Shown piece by piece: positions 1 to 8,746 of a DNA stretch of 64,000 nucleotides. The notes below the pieces were generated by a model. It was given only the letters and a program-made list of their open reading frames with translations. It was not told where the DNA came from and did not search any database. Within the stretch, counting starts at the first letter, position 1; every line of letters starts with the position of its first letter. The stretch comes from Aneurinibacillus aneurinilyticus ATCC 12856 (GTDB lineage: Bacteria > Bacillota > Bacilli > Aneurinibacillales > Aneurinibacillaceae): the NCBI RefSeq assembly GCF_000466385.1, contig NZ_KE952672.1, forward strand, positions 1 to 64,000, written 5' to 3'. A program made the position numbers and the translations under genes.

Positions 1-80
1 CTGGATCATACTGGATAATCAACACCCTTGTTATATTTTATTGAAATAAAGATAAGGAAAAACGGCGACGTTCCTTATTA

Positions 81-1066
81 CTACGGATACGAATGATCAT
101 ATTTGGCTTTTTCATTTATTGCATCGACAAGTCTGCGATACGCATCGTATATTTCCTGTTCGGTTGCGTTTTTGTTGGCGACGACAGCCTCAGCATGTGC
201 AATAGCTTCGGCGAAAGTGTCATGTAGTGCATACGGATATTGGTAAGGATTTTCCTTTATCTCTTCCCATTCGAATGTGGCAATACGAAGTTGAGTAATT
301 AATTTCCACTTATCGGCGGGCAGTGCGTGTTGGCTGGCATAGAAATCAATCCGAGCAGAAACGTCCCGCTTCCTGTTTGCTGTGTGTTTATGAGTGTCGG
401 AAGCTTCCTATCTTTAAGAACAAAGGACGCATAGCTTATTGCAAATGTCGGATTTTTGCGCAAGTCATGAATTCCCGCAGTTATAAGTGCTGCCTCTTCG
501 AGCGGCTGATTTTGATCGAAGCCGACACGTAATACACGGGAGGATGCCTGAGCAAGATGCTGTATGGGGATGATTTTACCCCGGCTGGTTACTTCCAGAA
601 GAACATCTTTATCAAGCCATGCCTGACGCAGGGCATTGAAGTCAAAAGGACGGGAAAACGTAATGTATATGTCGCTTGCTCGATCAGAAGCTGCTTTTGT
701 GATTTTATTGATGGATTGTCGGCTACGTATTTCCTGTATCGGCTGGTCAATCCTCTGATTGAGGATGGTTCGCCATTCGCTGCCTCCGCTTCCCAGTATC
801 AGCGCAAAATCACGAAGCAGGGGAGTAGCCTGTAGCCGGGAAATCCCTTTCTTCTCCGCTGCGGAGAAGAAAGATGATAATTCTTTCAATGAAGTCAGTG
901 AAATTAACTTCTCAGGCTGTACTTCTTTTTCTTCAGAGGGAATTTCCTTTTTATCCGGCTCAGAAGCAATAGGGGCGGTGAGTGCGTGTACAGAAGCGGG
1001 TATGACCATTACACAAAAAAGTAAAGTAAGAGAAAGACGACGTAAGAGAGAAGAGAAACAATACAT
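81..1066 (-). pseudogene. Secreted protein with FIVAR-like tail, frameshifted
   Basis: The 5' part (stop at 299) encodes a signal peptide (about residues 10-30), an acidic/Lys linker and a domain of about 150 residues that I do not recognise. The ATG at 1066 is chosen because AAGGAGGA lies just upstream at 1071-1078; an earlier in-frame ATG at 1087 has no such site. Downstream, the -1 frame is open from 407 to 84 and encodes a helical stretch containing NATEQEIYDAYRRLVDAI, the pattern of a FIVAR repeat, ending in tandem TAG/TAA at 78-83. No start codon with a ribosome site opens that second frame, so it reads as one gene broken between 302 and 407. No classical -1 slippery heptamer was seen there. 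It could be a real mutation or a base-calling error. FIVAR repeats are typical of Gram-positive cell-surface proteins; the function here is unknown. Confidence 0.6.
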
Positions 1067-1271
1067 ACAATCCTCCTTAAAAAACATTGCTTGCTTATAT
1101 TGTAAAAAGAATGAAAAGATTGAAAATGGTTCATTCTCACTCTCTTTGCAATTGAAATGGATACAAAAGATACAGCAAGGAGGAAGGAAAAGTTGTCGTA
1201 TAAAGCGTTACCTGTGCGTATATTTGGATAAAAAAGGATTATAACAATAGAAGCATAAAGGAAGGGGAGCT

Positions 1272-2051
1272 ATGATGCATCAAGATGATAAGAGCAAGGA
1301 AATGGTGAAACGGCAGTTTGCACAACACGCGGATAAGTACGTAGCCAGTGAATCACATGCAAAAGGAAACGATCTGGCTTTATTAGTAGCGTGGTTGCAG
1401 CCGCATTCGGCATGGGTAGCGCTTGATGTAGCGACAGGGGGAGGACATGTGGCAAAGACGCTGGCTCCACATGTTGCGCATGTATTCGCCACCGATTTGA
1501 CACCCCGAATGTTGATGCGAGCAGCAGAGCATTTACGGCCAGAATGCCCAAATATCTGGTATATGGTAGCGGATGCTGAAGCGTTGCCATTCCTGGATAG
1601 GACATTTGATGCGGTAACGTGCCGTATTGCTCCTCACCATTTTCCCCGACCAGAGGAGTTTATCCGTGAGGTGGCACGTGTATTAAAGCCAGGTGGAAGG
1701 TTTTTGCTGATTGATAATGTATCGCCTGAGGATAAACAGCTAGGTTTATTTATAAATAAAATAGAAAAAACAAGAGATGAGAGCCATATCCGCTGTTTAA
1801 CGATAGAAGAGTGGAGAACGCTTTTTGCAGCGGCTGGTTTAACGGAGCGGAGGGGGGCATTACGAAGAAAAACGTACGATTTTCCAGTATGGGTGGCGCG
1901 TATGGCACGCGATACAAAGCAGATTGAAGCTGTTGAAAAGTTATTGATAGAAGCTGTGGACGAAGTGAAGCAATATTTCGCAGTGAAAATACAAAATGAA
2001 AAAGTTATATCTCTACAAGTTGATGAATGGATGGTTTTATTGGAAAAATAG
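1272..2051 (+). CDS. Class I SAM-dependent methyltransferase (UbiE-like)
   Basis: This is a 259-residue soluble enzyme of the UbiE/COQ5-like Rossmann methyltransferases. Motif I is DVATGGGHVAKTLA at about residues 53-66, followed by the acidic end of beta-2 (ATDLTPRM), the motif II region VADAEALPF, and the post-motif RVLKPGGRFLLIDNV. It should transfer a methyl group from S-adenosylmethionine to a small molecule, but the substrate cannot be read from sequence. Two ATGs (1272, 1275) follow GGGGAG; either may serve. It stands alone between a convergent neighbour and its own terminator. Confidence 0.85.
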   Translation: MMHQDDKSKEMVKRQFAQHADKYVASESHAKGNDLALLVAWLQPHSAWVALDVATGGGHVAKTLAPHVAHVFATDLTPRMLMRAAEHLRPECPNIWYMVADAEALPFLDRTFDAVTCRIAPHHFPRPEEFIREVARVLKPGGRFLLIDNVSPEDKQLGLFINKIEKTRDESHIRCLTIEEWRTLFAAAGLTERRGALRRKTYDFPVWVARMARDTKQIEAVEKLLIEAVDEVKQYFAVKIQNEKVISLQVDEWMVLLEK

Positions 2052-2060
2052 TATAGCAAT

Positions 2061-2093
2061 AAAGAGCGCTTGAAAGATGCAGGCGCTTTTTTT
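2061..2093 (+). terminator. Rho-independent terminator of the methyltransferase gene
   Basis: AGCGC at 2065-2069 pairs with GCGCT at 2083-2087 and a run of seven Ts follows. The stem is short. Confidence 0.55.
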
Positions 2094-2218
2094 GTGGAGC
2101 GTGAGGCATAAAAAGATAAACTGATCGGCAATGTTGGCGCGTGTTTTTCATTGGTATGGTATACTTTTTGCTTATATTATAAAGGATAATAATTTAACAA
2201 ACATTGAGGAGAGATATT

Positions 2219-3145
2219 GTGTCGGCGAAAAGAAAGATGTTTCTGGCTAATGCTGCGCTGCTCGGCGTAGCGATTTCATGGGGCTATACATTTGTCCTGA
2301 CGAAAGATTTGCTGGAGGAGATACCGCCGTTTTATTTTCTTGGCACCCGCTTCCTGCTTGCGGCCCTACTTCTTCTGCCATTCGTGTGGGGAAGTCTGAA
2401 GCGAACCGGTTGGCAAGTGTGGAAGATGGGAATTGGCTGCGGCATAGCGCTCTGGGCAGCCTTTATGCTTCAGGTTATTGGAATTGATTTAACGACGCCT
2501 GGAAAAGCAGGAGTAATTACAGGCACGATGGTGATGATAGTTCCATTTTTATACTTTGCTTGGGCGCGTATCCCGATGCAGCCAGGACCAGTGCTTGGAA
2601 GTCTTTGTGCATTTAGTGGACTTATTCTTCTTTCATGGGATGGAGGATGGTCAGGGATTAATATCGGGGACGTAGTCACATTTGTTGGCGCCATTTTTTT
2701 TGCGGTCCATATGGTTATGGTAGATCGTTCATATAATCGTAATGTTACATTTGACGCACTTGTATTCGTCATGATTCAATTGCTAGTAGTAGGCATAATT
2801 GATACCGGTATAGCTGCTTTTATCGAACCGTTTCCGCATTTGGGAAGCATTTCGCCCTACGGATGGTTTGCATACGGTTTCGACTTACTCTTTGGAACGC
2901 TTTTGGCCTATATTGTACAGGTAAAAGCACAGAAGTATTCCCCACCGACACATGTTAGTCTATTGCTTGCCTTCGAACCTGTATTTGCATTTGTTTTTTC
3001 TTGGTTGTTATGGGGAGAGGCGGTTAGCGCTGCTATCATTACAGGTGTGTTTCTAATTTTATCCGGAGTTTTTGTGACGGAGGGCTTTGATATGCTACGT
3101 GCGAAAAGCAAATCTCCTGCTCCTGAGCTTAAACGTTCTTCTTAA
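2219..3145 (+). CDS. EamA/DMT-family transporter
   Basis: This is a membrane protein of about 308 residues with ten hydrophobic segments arranged as two EamA repeats. Recognisable family features are the N-terminal GVAISWGYTFV, the FYFLGTRFLLAALLLLP stretch in the first repeat and PPTHVSLLLAFEPVFAFVFSWLL in the second. DMT transporters export or exchange small metabolites such as amino acids or nucleosides; the substrate is not predictable. GTG at 2219 is chosen because GAGGAGA (2206-2212) is correctly spaced; TTG at 2204 would overlap that site. It is monocistronic and followed by tandem hairpins. Confidence 0.85.
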   Translation: MSAKRKMFLANAALLGVAISWGYTFVLTKDLLEEIPPFYFLGTRFLLAALLLLPFVWGSLKRTGWQVWKMGIGCGIALWAAFMLQVIGIDLTTPGKAGVITGTMVMIVPFLYFAWARIPMQPGPVLGSLCAFSGLILLSWDGGWSGINIGDVVTFVGAIFFAVHMVMVDRSYNRNVTFDALVFVMIQLLVVGIIDTGIAAFIEPFPHLGSISPYGWFAYGFDLLFGTLLAYIVQVKAQKYSPPTHVSLLLAFEPVFAFVFSWLLWGEAVSAAIITGVFLILSGVFVTEGFDMLRAKSKSPAPELKRSS

Positions 3146-3183
3146 TGTAATGAGCAGTAAGACCCTAATACGTATAACGCATC

Positions 3184-3271
3184 ATCAGCCTAGGATGAAA
3201 AAAGCCTAAGCTGATAGAAGCTTTACTTTATATGAACCAAAGGCCGGCCTTTTTAAAAGTCGGCCTTTGGT
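3184..3271 (+). terminator. Tandem hairpins, second a terminator
   Basis: The first hairpin pairs ATCAGCCTAGG (3184-3194) with CCTAAGCTGAT (about 3205-3215). The second pairs ACCAAAGGCCG (3236-3246) perfectly with CGGCCTTTGGT (3261-3271) and is followed by GTATTTTT. Confidence 0.75.
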
Positions 3272-3272
3272 G

Positions 3273-3692
3273 TATTTTTCGATTGTTTTTAGCTGCATAT
3301 GGATGCTATTGATATCGCTTACTTGAGAAAGATGATATAAAATGGAGAAAATTAGGCTATGAATTTCCGCATACGCTATTCTGTTTCGCATAGTGTTAGC
3401 AACCTACTGTCTGATGGTTGATTTATCCCGAAAAGGAGATGATTGCATGGTCTATGTACTCAATCAGGATATAAACCACTTACGTTAACATAATGGTTAT
3501 GGGGTGATGCGATTGAGATAACAGAAGTTTGGAAAAATTGCATAAGGCAAAGTATATCGACATTCGCCAGGTGGGGAGAGCATTCGAAAGGTATATGTTC
3601 CCCTTTAACCAAAGGATGAAGTAAAACACGAGGAAAAGATTAACGATAAATGTAGGAATTAAAGTCGGCGGAAGTATGGGGAGGAGAAGGCT
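3273..3692 (+). other. Intergenic stretch with degenerate coding traces
   Basis: No intact gene is visible. At 3447-3488 a good ribosome site (AAAAGGAGATG) precedes a 13-codon frame, MVYVLNQDINHLR. Its first eight residues look like the start of RRXRR/IscB-type proteins (MVYVLNxxG...) before the similarity ends. Around 3526-3620 a frame of about 30 codons ends in KAKYIDIRQVGRAFERY-like sequence that I cannot place. The rest is AT-rich; the kinase ribosome site lies at its end. Confidence 0.3.
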
Positions 3693-4964
3693 TTGTTAGG
3701 GATTGAAAGACTTTTGCTGAACATCTTATTTATCATTTTACCAATTTTCCTATTTCAAATTTTCTTTGCAGAAAAATTGTTTAAAGCACAGAAGATATGG
3801 TCCACCATTATCGTTGGATTGTTTGCTTCCGCCACCATTATTTTGTGCATGACGTTTCCATTTACGTTTCTGCCCGGATATATATACGATATGCGGACGA
3901 TCCCGCTCATCATTGCCACACTGTATTGCGGATATAAAACGGGAATCGGCACGCTGGCAGTATTGCTTTTATATCGCTACTACATAGGCGGAGAAGGATT
4001 CTACACGACTCTTTATACATATCCTATAATTACAATGGTCGCTCTTGCCTATGTACCACGCTTTTGGTGTGCTGCCAGGGAAAAACGGGAGACAATAGCT
4101 ATTTGGTTGGCTATTTTTTCTGCCTCGCTTGTTCTCTTTATGACATTACTCCTGTTGTCTGAAGAGAATAAGATAGAGTTTAAATTCGTACAGTTTGCCT
4201 TTGAATATTCGTTGATTCAATTAGGGGGGATATGGATAGCTGTCTATCTGATTGAAAATATGCGTAAAAGTATAATGATGCAGCAGGAAATTCAACGGGC
4301 AGAGAAGCTATATGCAATGGGCGAACTGGCAGCATCGGTCGCTCACGAAATACGTAATCCGCTCACTGTTGTGCGAGGGTTTCTTCAATTGTTTGGCCGC
4401 CAGCAGATTTCTGTAGAGAAACAAGGAGACTATATCGACATTATGCTAAAAGAAATGAACAGGGCGGAAGAAATTATTAGCGATTATTTAACATTTGCCC
4501 GCCCGCATATCGAGATTCGGGAACGTATCGAAGCAGGCGAGCAAATTAAGCAGGTAGCAGGAGTTATGACTTCGTATGCACTGCTGAAAAATGTAGAGAT
4601 TTATACCGAGACAGAGGAACATTTATTTCTTGAACTGAATCGATCAAAGTTCTCCCAGTGCATGATTAACATTATGAAAAACGGTGTGGAAGCGATGCCA
4701 GAGGGCGGGACTCTTACTGTACGCGCTGCTCGTCAGGATAATAAAATCGTTATCCAAATTATCGATACAGGAAAAGGAATGAGCAAGGAAGAAATAAAGC
4801 GGTTGGGTAATCCTTTCTACTCGACTAAAGAAAAAGGGACGGGCCTGGGGCTTATGGTATGCTATCGAATCATTGAGGCATGGGGAGGAAAAGTGGAGGT
4901 GCAAAGCGAAAAGGGGAAGGGAACTCATTTCTCGATTATTCTTCCAGCCGTATCTGATGAATAA
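3693..4964 (+). CDS. Membrane sensor histidine kinase, 5TM-LYT type (sporulation-kinase like)
   Basis: This is a 423-residue sensor kinase. Residues 1-190 form about six membrane spans and include the signature of 5TM receptors of the LytS/YhcK type (YDMRTIPLIIATLYCG, then a GG-containing loop near 99-100). A HisKA domain follows with the phosphorylated His218 in ASVAHEIRNPL. The HATPase domain shows the N box (NIMKNGVEAM), G1 box (DTGKGM) and G2 box (GTGLGLMVC). TTG at 3693 is the start, with GGGAGGAG upstream. KinB-type sporulation kinases have this layout and often lack an adjacent response regulator, as here. A phosphorelay role is inferred, not shown. Confidence 0.8.
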   Translation: MLGIERLLLNILFIILPIFLFQIFFAEKLFKAQKIWSTIIVGLFASATIILCMTFPFTFLPGYIYDMRTIPLIIATLYCGYKTGIGTLAVLLLYRYYIGGEGFYTTLYTYPIITMVALAYVPRFWCAAREKRETIAIWLAIFSASLVLFMTLLLLSEENKIEFKFVQFAFEYSLIQLGGIWIAVYLIENMRKSIMMQQEIQRAEKLYAMGELAASVAHEIRNPLTVVRGFLQLFGRQQISVEKQGDYIDIMLKEMNRAEEIISDYLTFARPHIEIRERIEAGEQIKQVAGVMTSYALLKNVEIYTETEEHLFLELNRSKFSQCMINIMKNGVEAMPEGGTLTVRAARQDNKIVIQIIDTGKGMSKEEIKRLGNPFYSTKEKGTGLGLMVCYRIIEAWGGKVEVQSEKGKGTHFSIILPAVSDE

Positions 4965-5020
4965 AAAAACTTGTGGGCCTTGTCGAGCATGTTTTTCAAA
5001 TAGTACTTTTTTATCCATAA

Positions 5021-5103
5021 AAAAGAAGAGGGACCACCAAAGACAGTCTCTCTTCTTTTTCCTTTATATAAAGACAGGAAGCACGGTGTATCCGGCTTCC
5101 TGT
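5021..5103. terminator. Convergent terminators between kinase and ylaN
   Basis: AAGAAGAGGGAC (5023-5034) pairs with GTCTCTCTTCTT (5046-5057) and is flanked by A-rich and T-rich runs, so it works in both directions. A second stem, ACAGGAAGC (5074-5082) with GCTTCCTGT (5095-5103), lies next to the ylaN stop. Confidence 0.8.
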
Positions 5104-5108
5104 TCTTC

Positions 5109-5363
5109 TTATTTTCCGATTTTGGCGGATACCCGCTTTTCCAATCCATCCAGAATTTCCTTGCCTTCTTCTTTGTTCAGCAAGTCGAGACGAATCAGAA
5201 AATCTACGACACGAGAGAGACCGAACATCTGTGTATCAAGTACTTCTTCATATAAGGGGCACTTCGGCATTGTTAGGTTTGTCCGCTGTACCTCGATTAG
5301 ATGTTCAATCTTATTGGCTTCCGCCCGTAACAGTTGCATGGTTTGTTCTTTCAAAGCATCCAT
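5109..5363 (-). CDS. ylaN: YlaN family protein (Fur antagonist)
   Basis: This 84-residue protein matches the YlaN/DUF1507 family over its full length, with the diagnostic block [20 protein letters not shown] followed by [11 protein letters not shown]. In Bacillus subtilis and Staphylococcus YlaN is an iron-binding protein that contacts Fur and relieves Fur repression, and it becomes essential when iron is limiting. The ATG at 5363 follows AAGGAGAAGGTGG. It is monocistronic. Its position next to dps, pfeT and ferritin fits an iron-homeostasis neighbourhood, though nothing shows co-transcription. Confidence 0.93.
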   Translation of the reverse strand: MDALKEQTMQLLRAEANKIEHLIEVQRTNLTMPKCPLYEEVLDTQMFGLSRVVDFLIRLDLLNKEEGKEILDGLEKRVSAKIGK

Positions 5364-5474
5364 TCAAATAGCCACCTTCTCCTTGTCCATCCTCGCAATG
5401 CTAGAAGGAAGTCTTTTTTTATACGTTATCTTGAGTATAGCAAAAATGGAGAAGAAATGTAGCCTTTCATGCGT

Positions 5475-6059
5475 TTATTCAAGTTTTCGGTCATCCTGAA
5501 TGGTACGTCCTGGATAAAACATTTGCCCGGGATGGACGGGGTTGATTTTTCCAGTTATCCGTAGCGGCGTAATCCGGTATACGGATGTAGGGCTGCCAAG
5601 GCTGGAACGGTATTTATCCACATGTGATGAAGCAAGGGTGCTTGAGTAGTATCCGGGTACATATTTGCCCAGCATGGCTTGAAGCGCCTCTGTAGCTTCT
5701 TTAAGCAATTCGACTTTCTCTGGATAGCCGAATACCATTACGCTTCGATAGGCAGTGCTTGTGTGGGCTGGAATGGGGTGAGCGATGGTTCCCCAATCTT
5801 CTACTGCTGTAAAACAGACAGGTGCTTCTTGCTGGGCCAGAGCGTCCGTCTTCCGACCCTCACTGCTCCCATGAAAGTAAAGACTTCCATTATGCCAAAC
5901 AAAATTAAGCGGTACAACATACATGCCTTCATTATCTTGCAGACCTAGATATCCGGTACGTACTGTTCTTAGGCATGTTTCTATTTCTGTCTGCGAGGTT
6001 AATTCGTTGACCGTCCGTCGGATTGGGCGTGTATTCTGATTTTTGATTTGTTCTGTCAT
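5475..6059 (-). CDS. Pyridoxamine 5'-phosphate oxidase-like flavoprotein (NimA type)
   Basis: This 194-residue protein has the split-barrel flavin-binding fold. Recognisable elements are the N-terminal CLRTVRTGYLGLQDNEGMYVVPLNFVW strand region, the LYFHGSSEGRKTDAL cofactor loop with G-x-K/R, and VCFTAVEDWG. NimA-like members bind FMN or heme and reduce small substrates; true PdxH activity is not assured. GGGAGGA precedes the ATG. It is divergent from a MocR regulator across a 102-bp gap holding a perfect 12-bp dyad, so it is the likely target of that regulator and may belong to vitamin B6 metabolism (inference). Confidence 0.8.
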   Translation of the reverse strand: MTEQIKNQNTRPIRRTVNELTSQTEIETCLRTVRTGYLGLQDNEGMYVVPLNFVWHNGSLYFHGSSEGRKTDALAQQEAPVCFTAVEDWGTIAHPIPAHTSTAYRSVMVFGYPEKVELLKEATEALQAMLGKYVPGYYSSTLASSHVDKYRSSLGSPTSVYRITPLRITGKINPVHPGQMFYPGRTIQDDRKLE

Positions 6060-6089
6060 TTTTCTTCCTCCCTTGTATTGTATGTATAT

Positions 6090-6123
6090 AATTGTTCTGC
6101 TAGTCTGAAGGAGCAGAACAATT
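6090..6123. promoter_or_regulatory. Perfect 12-bp inverted repeat, probable MocR operator
   Basis: AATTGTTCTGCT (6090-6101) and AGCAGAACAATT (6112-6123) are exact reverse complements separated by 10 bases. The repeat lies centrally between the divergent flavoprotein and MocR genes, and no T-run follows, which argues for an operator rather than a terminator. Confidence 0.6.
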
Positions 6124-6161
6124 GGGCAAAATTTTTAGAATTATACTGAAGGGAGAATAGG

Positions 6162-7598
6162 ATGTCAATTCCTTTTTTACATATACAAAGAGCAAGCCGG
6201 ATGCCTTTATCCGAGCAAATAGAGACACAAATTATACGCGCGATTCGAACCCGACGCATGAAAGCAGGACAGGCTCTGCCGACGGTGCGCCGACTGGCGG
6301 CTTCGCTTGGGGTCAGCATAGAGACGATTCAAAAAGCATACAGCGCCTTAAAAAAGGAAGGGTGGATTGAGAGTCGGCCGCGCTATGGTACAACGGTCAG
6401 CCATACGCTTCCAGATTCTCTTCTTATGCTATCACCGAAACGAGAGGAAGAGAGGGAACCTTTTCTGGCAAGGATCAAAGAGTATAAGAAGGCAGATGGC
6501 CTTATTCCTGTATCCGGTATTTCACTGCCTCCGACAGATGGGGAATTTATGCGCGCATTCCGTCAGGCCGGAGAGGAGGCGGTTGAAGGAATGTTTGCTG
6601 CAGGAAATCCAGACCCATTCGGTCTGCTTTCGCTTCGCAGTCGAATTCAGGGGTTGTTGGCTGCACGGGGATGTTGGACGGACATAGAGGACATATGTAT
6701 GGTGAATGGTACACAGCAGGCGCTCTGGCTTCTGGCGGATCAGATATGCAAGCCGGGTGATGCAGTGGCCGTACCTGCAATGTGCTATTTGCCGGCAAGA
6801 GATGTGTTTTGCGATCGGGGGTTACGCGTAATATCCATCCCGTTAGGCAGTGAAGGAATGGATATAGACACTTTGGAAAAGATATGTGAGAAGGAGAAAA
6901 TTACAGCCTTATATGCAATGCCGAATGCTCATTATCCGACAGGAGCCTCCTGGTCTATGTCAACAAAACAAGCAGTGCTTGCATTAGCCGAACGGTTTGG
7001 ATTTTCCATTATTGAAGACGAATACTTTGGTGAATTATATTATACGCCGTATCCGCCTTCTACATTGTATGGGATGGCAAGGGAGAAAGGAGAAGTGTCT
7101 GTTTTCTATATGAGCTCATTTAGTACCATTGTACATCCAAATCTACGGCTGGGTTATATGGTGCTTCCTCGGACATACAGAGAGAGGTTGCAACAGGCAA
7201 AATATTTGCTTGATGGAACGACGGCAGTACTAAGCCAGCAGCTTTTTCTCCATGTATGGGATCGTGTGAATTTTCCTGTTTATATGGAACGCAAGCGGGA
7301 GGAGCTCAGACAGGCGCGCAATGCGGCGATGGACAGCTTACACCGTCGTCTGCCTGCGGAATACATGTTTCATACACCAGATATGGGGGTATGTACATGG
7401 GTGTATGCACCGCAAAATTTCGATAGCCTTCGTTTTTTCGATTCATGCCTCAAACGCGGTGTGTATGTCCTTCCTGGGGCTGCATTTGCTGTAGAGGACC
7501 CCATTCCGGGATTTCAAGTGAAATTCGGATCGGTAGCACCGGCGGTGTTGGATGAAGGACTGCAATGTATTGCTGAAGTCCTGTTGTTTAATTGGTAA
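6162..7598 (+). CDS. MocR/PdxR-family transcriptional regulator
   Basis: This 478-residue protein has two parts. Residues about 12-76 form a GntR winged helix (PLSEQIETQIIRAIRTRRMKAGQALPTVRRLAASLGVS). From about residue 100 it is a fold-type I aminotransferase-like domain that normally binds pyridoxal phosphate, with the family stretch YAMPNAHYPTGASWS and the IIEDEYFGELYY block. MocR proteins sense PLP or an amino acid and control a divergent gene. The ATG follows AAGGGAG. The adjacent pyridoxamine-oxidase-like gene and the dyad between them point to local control. A role like PdxR is possible but pdxST is not in the window. Confidence 0.88.
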   Translation: MSIPFLHIQRASRMPLSEQIETQIIRAIRTRRMKAGQALPTVRRLAASLGVSIETIQKAYSALKKEGWIESRPRYGTTVSHTLPDSLLMLSPKREEEREPFLARIKEYKKADGLIPVSGISLPPTDGEFMRAFRQAGEEAVEGMFAAGNPDPFGLLSLRSRIQGLLAARGCWTDIEDICMVNGTQQALWLLADQICKPGDAVAVPAMCYLPARDVFCDRGLRVISIPLGSEGMDIDTLEKICEKEKITALYAMPNAHYPTGASWSMSTKQAVLALAERFGFSIIEDEYFGELYYTPYPPSTLYGMAREKGEVSVFYMSSFSTIVHPNLRLGYMVLPRTYRERLQQAKYLLDGTTAVLSQQLFLHVWDRVNFPVYMERKREELRQARNAAMDSLHRRLPAEYMFHTPDMGVCTWVYAPQNFDSLRFFDSCLKRGVYVLPGAAFAVEDPIPGFQVKFGSVAPAVLDEGLQCIAEVLLFNW

Positions 7599-7626
7599 TT
7601 CTTCGGTTTTTTTTCTGCAAATTTGC

Positions 7627-7682
7627 TTGACTTATACAGATAGAAGAGTATAATAAAGGTATATTAATTATAATAATTATAA
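7627..7682 (+). promoter_or_regulatory. dps promoter with perfect PerR box
   Basis: TTGACT (7627-7632), a 16-base spacer and TATAAT (7649-7654) form a near-consensus sigma-A promoter. TTATAATAATTATAA at 7668-7682 is an exact 7-1-7 Per box placed just after the expected transcription start, ideal for repression by PerR. Confidence 0.85.
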
Positions 7683-7724
7683 ATAAATAATAAATACAAA
7701 TTAAAACTAACAGGAGGACGTAAA

Positions 7725-8159
7725 ATGAAAAACATTGCTGAAGTATTGAATCAACAAATCGCAAACTGGACTGTGCTGTATACAAAACTGCACAACTACC
7801 ATTGGTATGTGAAAGGCAGCCAATTCTTCACGTTACATGCAAAATTCGAGGAATTCTATAACGAAGCAGCGCTTCATATTGATGAATTGGCCGAAAGACT
7901 GCTGGCCTTGAAAGGTGCGCCGGTTGCGACAATGCGTGAATCTCTGGAACTGGCTTCCGTGAAAGAAGCAAGCAATAAGGAAGATGCACGCGAGATGGTA
8001 CAAGCACTCATAAATGACTTTGAACAAATTAATAAAGAATTAAAAGAAGGTATGGAGTTGGCTGAGAAGGAAAATGATGAAGTAACGGGTGATATGCTGT
8101 TGGCGATTCATTCTTCGCTAGAGAAGCACATCTGGATGCTTACTTCCTTTCTCGGATAA
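7725..8159 (+). CDS. dps: Dps family DNA-protecting ferritin-like protein
   Basis: At 144 residues this has normal Dps length. The ferroxidase signature is visible: [22 protein letters not shown] followed by [12 protein letters not shown], supplying the His, Asp and Glu ligands at the dimer interface. Dps forms dodecamers that oxidise Fe(II) with peroxide, store iron and shield DNA. GGAGGA precedes the ATG. The perfect Per box in its promoter matches the known control of Bacillus mrgA/dps by PerR. It is monocistronic with its own terminator. Confidence 0.95.
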   Translation: MKNIAEVLNQQIANWTVLYTKLHNYHWYVKGSQFFTLHAKFEEFYNEAALHIDELAERLLALKGAPVATMRESLELASVKEASNKEDAREMVQALINDFEQINKELKEGMELAEKENDEVTGDMLLAIHSSLEKHIWMLTSFLG

Positions 8160-8166
8160 TTGCTAC

Positions 8167-8197
8167 AAAAAAGCGAAGCGCAAAGCTTCGCTTTTTT
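8167..8197 (+). terminator. dps terminator
   Basis: AAAAAAGCGAAGC (8167-8179) pairs perfectly with GCTTCGCTTTTTT (8185-8197) around a 5-base loop. Confidence 0.92.
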
Positions 8198-8211
8198 GAT
8201 GGATAAGAATA

Positions 8212-8263
8212 TTGACGGATAAGTCATACAATTATAGAATGTAAAGCGTAACAATTATTATTT
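8212..8263 (+). promoter_or_regulatory. Promoter with Zur-like operator, ferredoxin-like gene
   Basis: TTGACG (8212-8217), 17 bases, TAGAAT (8235-8240), then CGTAACAATTATTATTT at 8247-8263. The last element resembles the left half of the Bacillus Zur box (CGTAATnATTACG). It recurs with one base difference, at the same 35-base distance from an identical -35, upstream of the COG0523 GTPase gene. Confidence 0.6.
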
Positions 8264-8314
8264 ATTTAGATGAAGAAAGGCTACGCCATGAATAAAAGGC
8301 GAGGAGTGAGTTGA

Positions 8315-8677
8315 ATGGCAACGTGGGATTTATCCGGCACACGGCATCATGTGTTTATTTGCAACGGAGGAAGCTGCATGAAGCATGGTGGAGAAGCGGT
8401 TACGCAGACTATTCGAAAAGCGATTGCTGAAAAAGGTGCAGACTCACTCATTCATACGACACGGACACGCTGTAACGGTCGGTGTGAGGATGCTTGTGTA
8501 GTGATCGCGTATCCGCAGGGAATATGGTATCGTGGAGTAACGCCGGAAGCATGTGCGGATATTATAGCGCATCTGCTGGATGAAGAAGAGGTACGGTCCC
8601 CGCAAGTAAGCTATACATATAATTGCACTGAAGGGTTAGTTTTTTCTGAAGAAGTGGCGACAGGAACAAAAAAGTAA
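8315..8677 (+). CDS. Thioredoxin-like [2Fe-2S] ferredoxin
   Basis: This is a 120-residue protein of the (2Fe-2S) thioredoxin-like ferredoxin family. Cluster ligands are evident as Cys16 and Cys21 in VFICNGGSCMKHGG and Cys53 and Cys57 in RCNGRCEDACVVIAYP, the C-x4-C...C-x3-C pattern of these proteins; a further Cys follows. Such ferredoxins often sit near cobalt, zinc or CobW-type genes, but their partners are mostly unknown. The start ATG lies after GGCGAGGAGTGAG. Shared promoter architecture with the COG0523 GTPase gene downstream suggests both respond to the same metalloregulator, probably Zur (inference). Confidence 0.85.
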   Translation: MATWDLSGTRHHVFICNGGSCMKHGGEAVTQTIRKAIAEKGADSLIHTTRTRCNGRCEDACVVIAYPQGIWYRGVTPEACADIIAHLLDEEEVRSPQVSYTYNCTEGLVFSEEVATGTKK

Positions 8678-8680
8678 ACA

Positions 8681-8719
8681 AAAAACGCTCCGGTATGGTA
8701 TGTTTTCCGGAGCGTTTTT
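8681..8719 (+). terminator. Terminator of the ferredoxin-like gene
   Basis: AAAACGCTCCGG (8681-8692) pairs exactly with CCGGAGCGTTTT (8707-8718). Confidence 0.92.
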
Positions 8720-8746
8720 ATATGCTGATGCATTCCTTGTACATTT

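Noticed and set aside
20-30. CAACACCCTTG at the window edge, identical to an arm of the repeat at 25307-25350
   Set aside because: An 11-base match with no partner arm visible in the window; may be chance or part of a terminator cut by the edge.
4873-5499. 208-codon plus-strand frame spanning the kinase end and ylaN
   Set aside because: It runs through two terminator hairpins and antisense to ylaN; no ribosome site.
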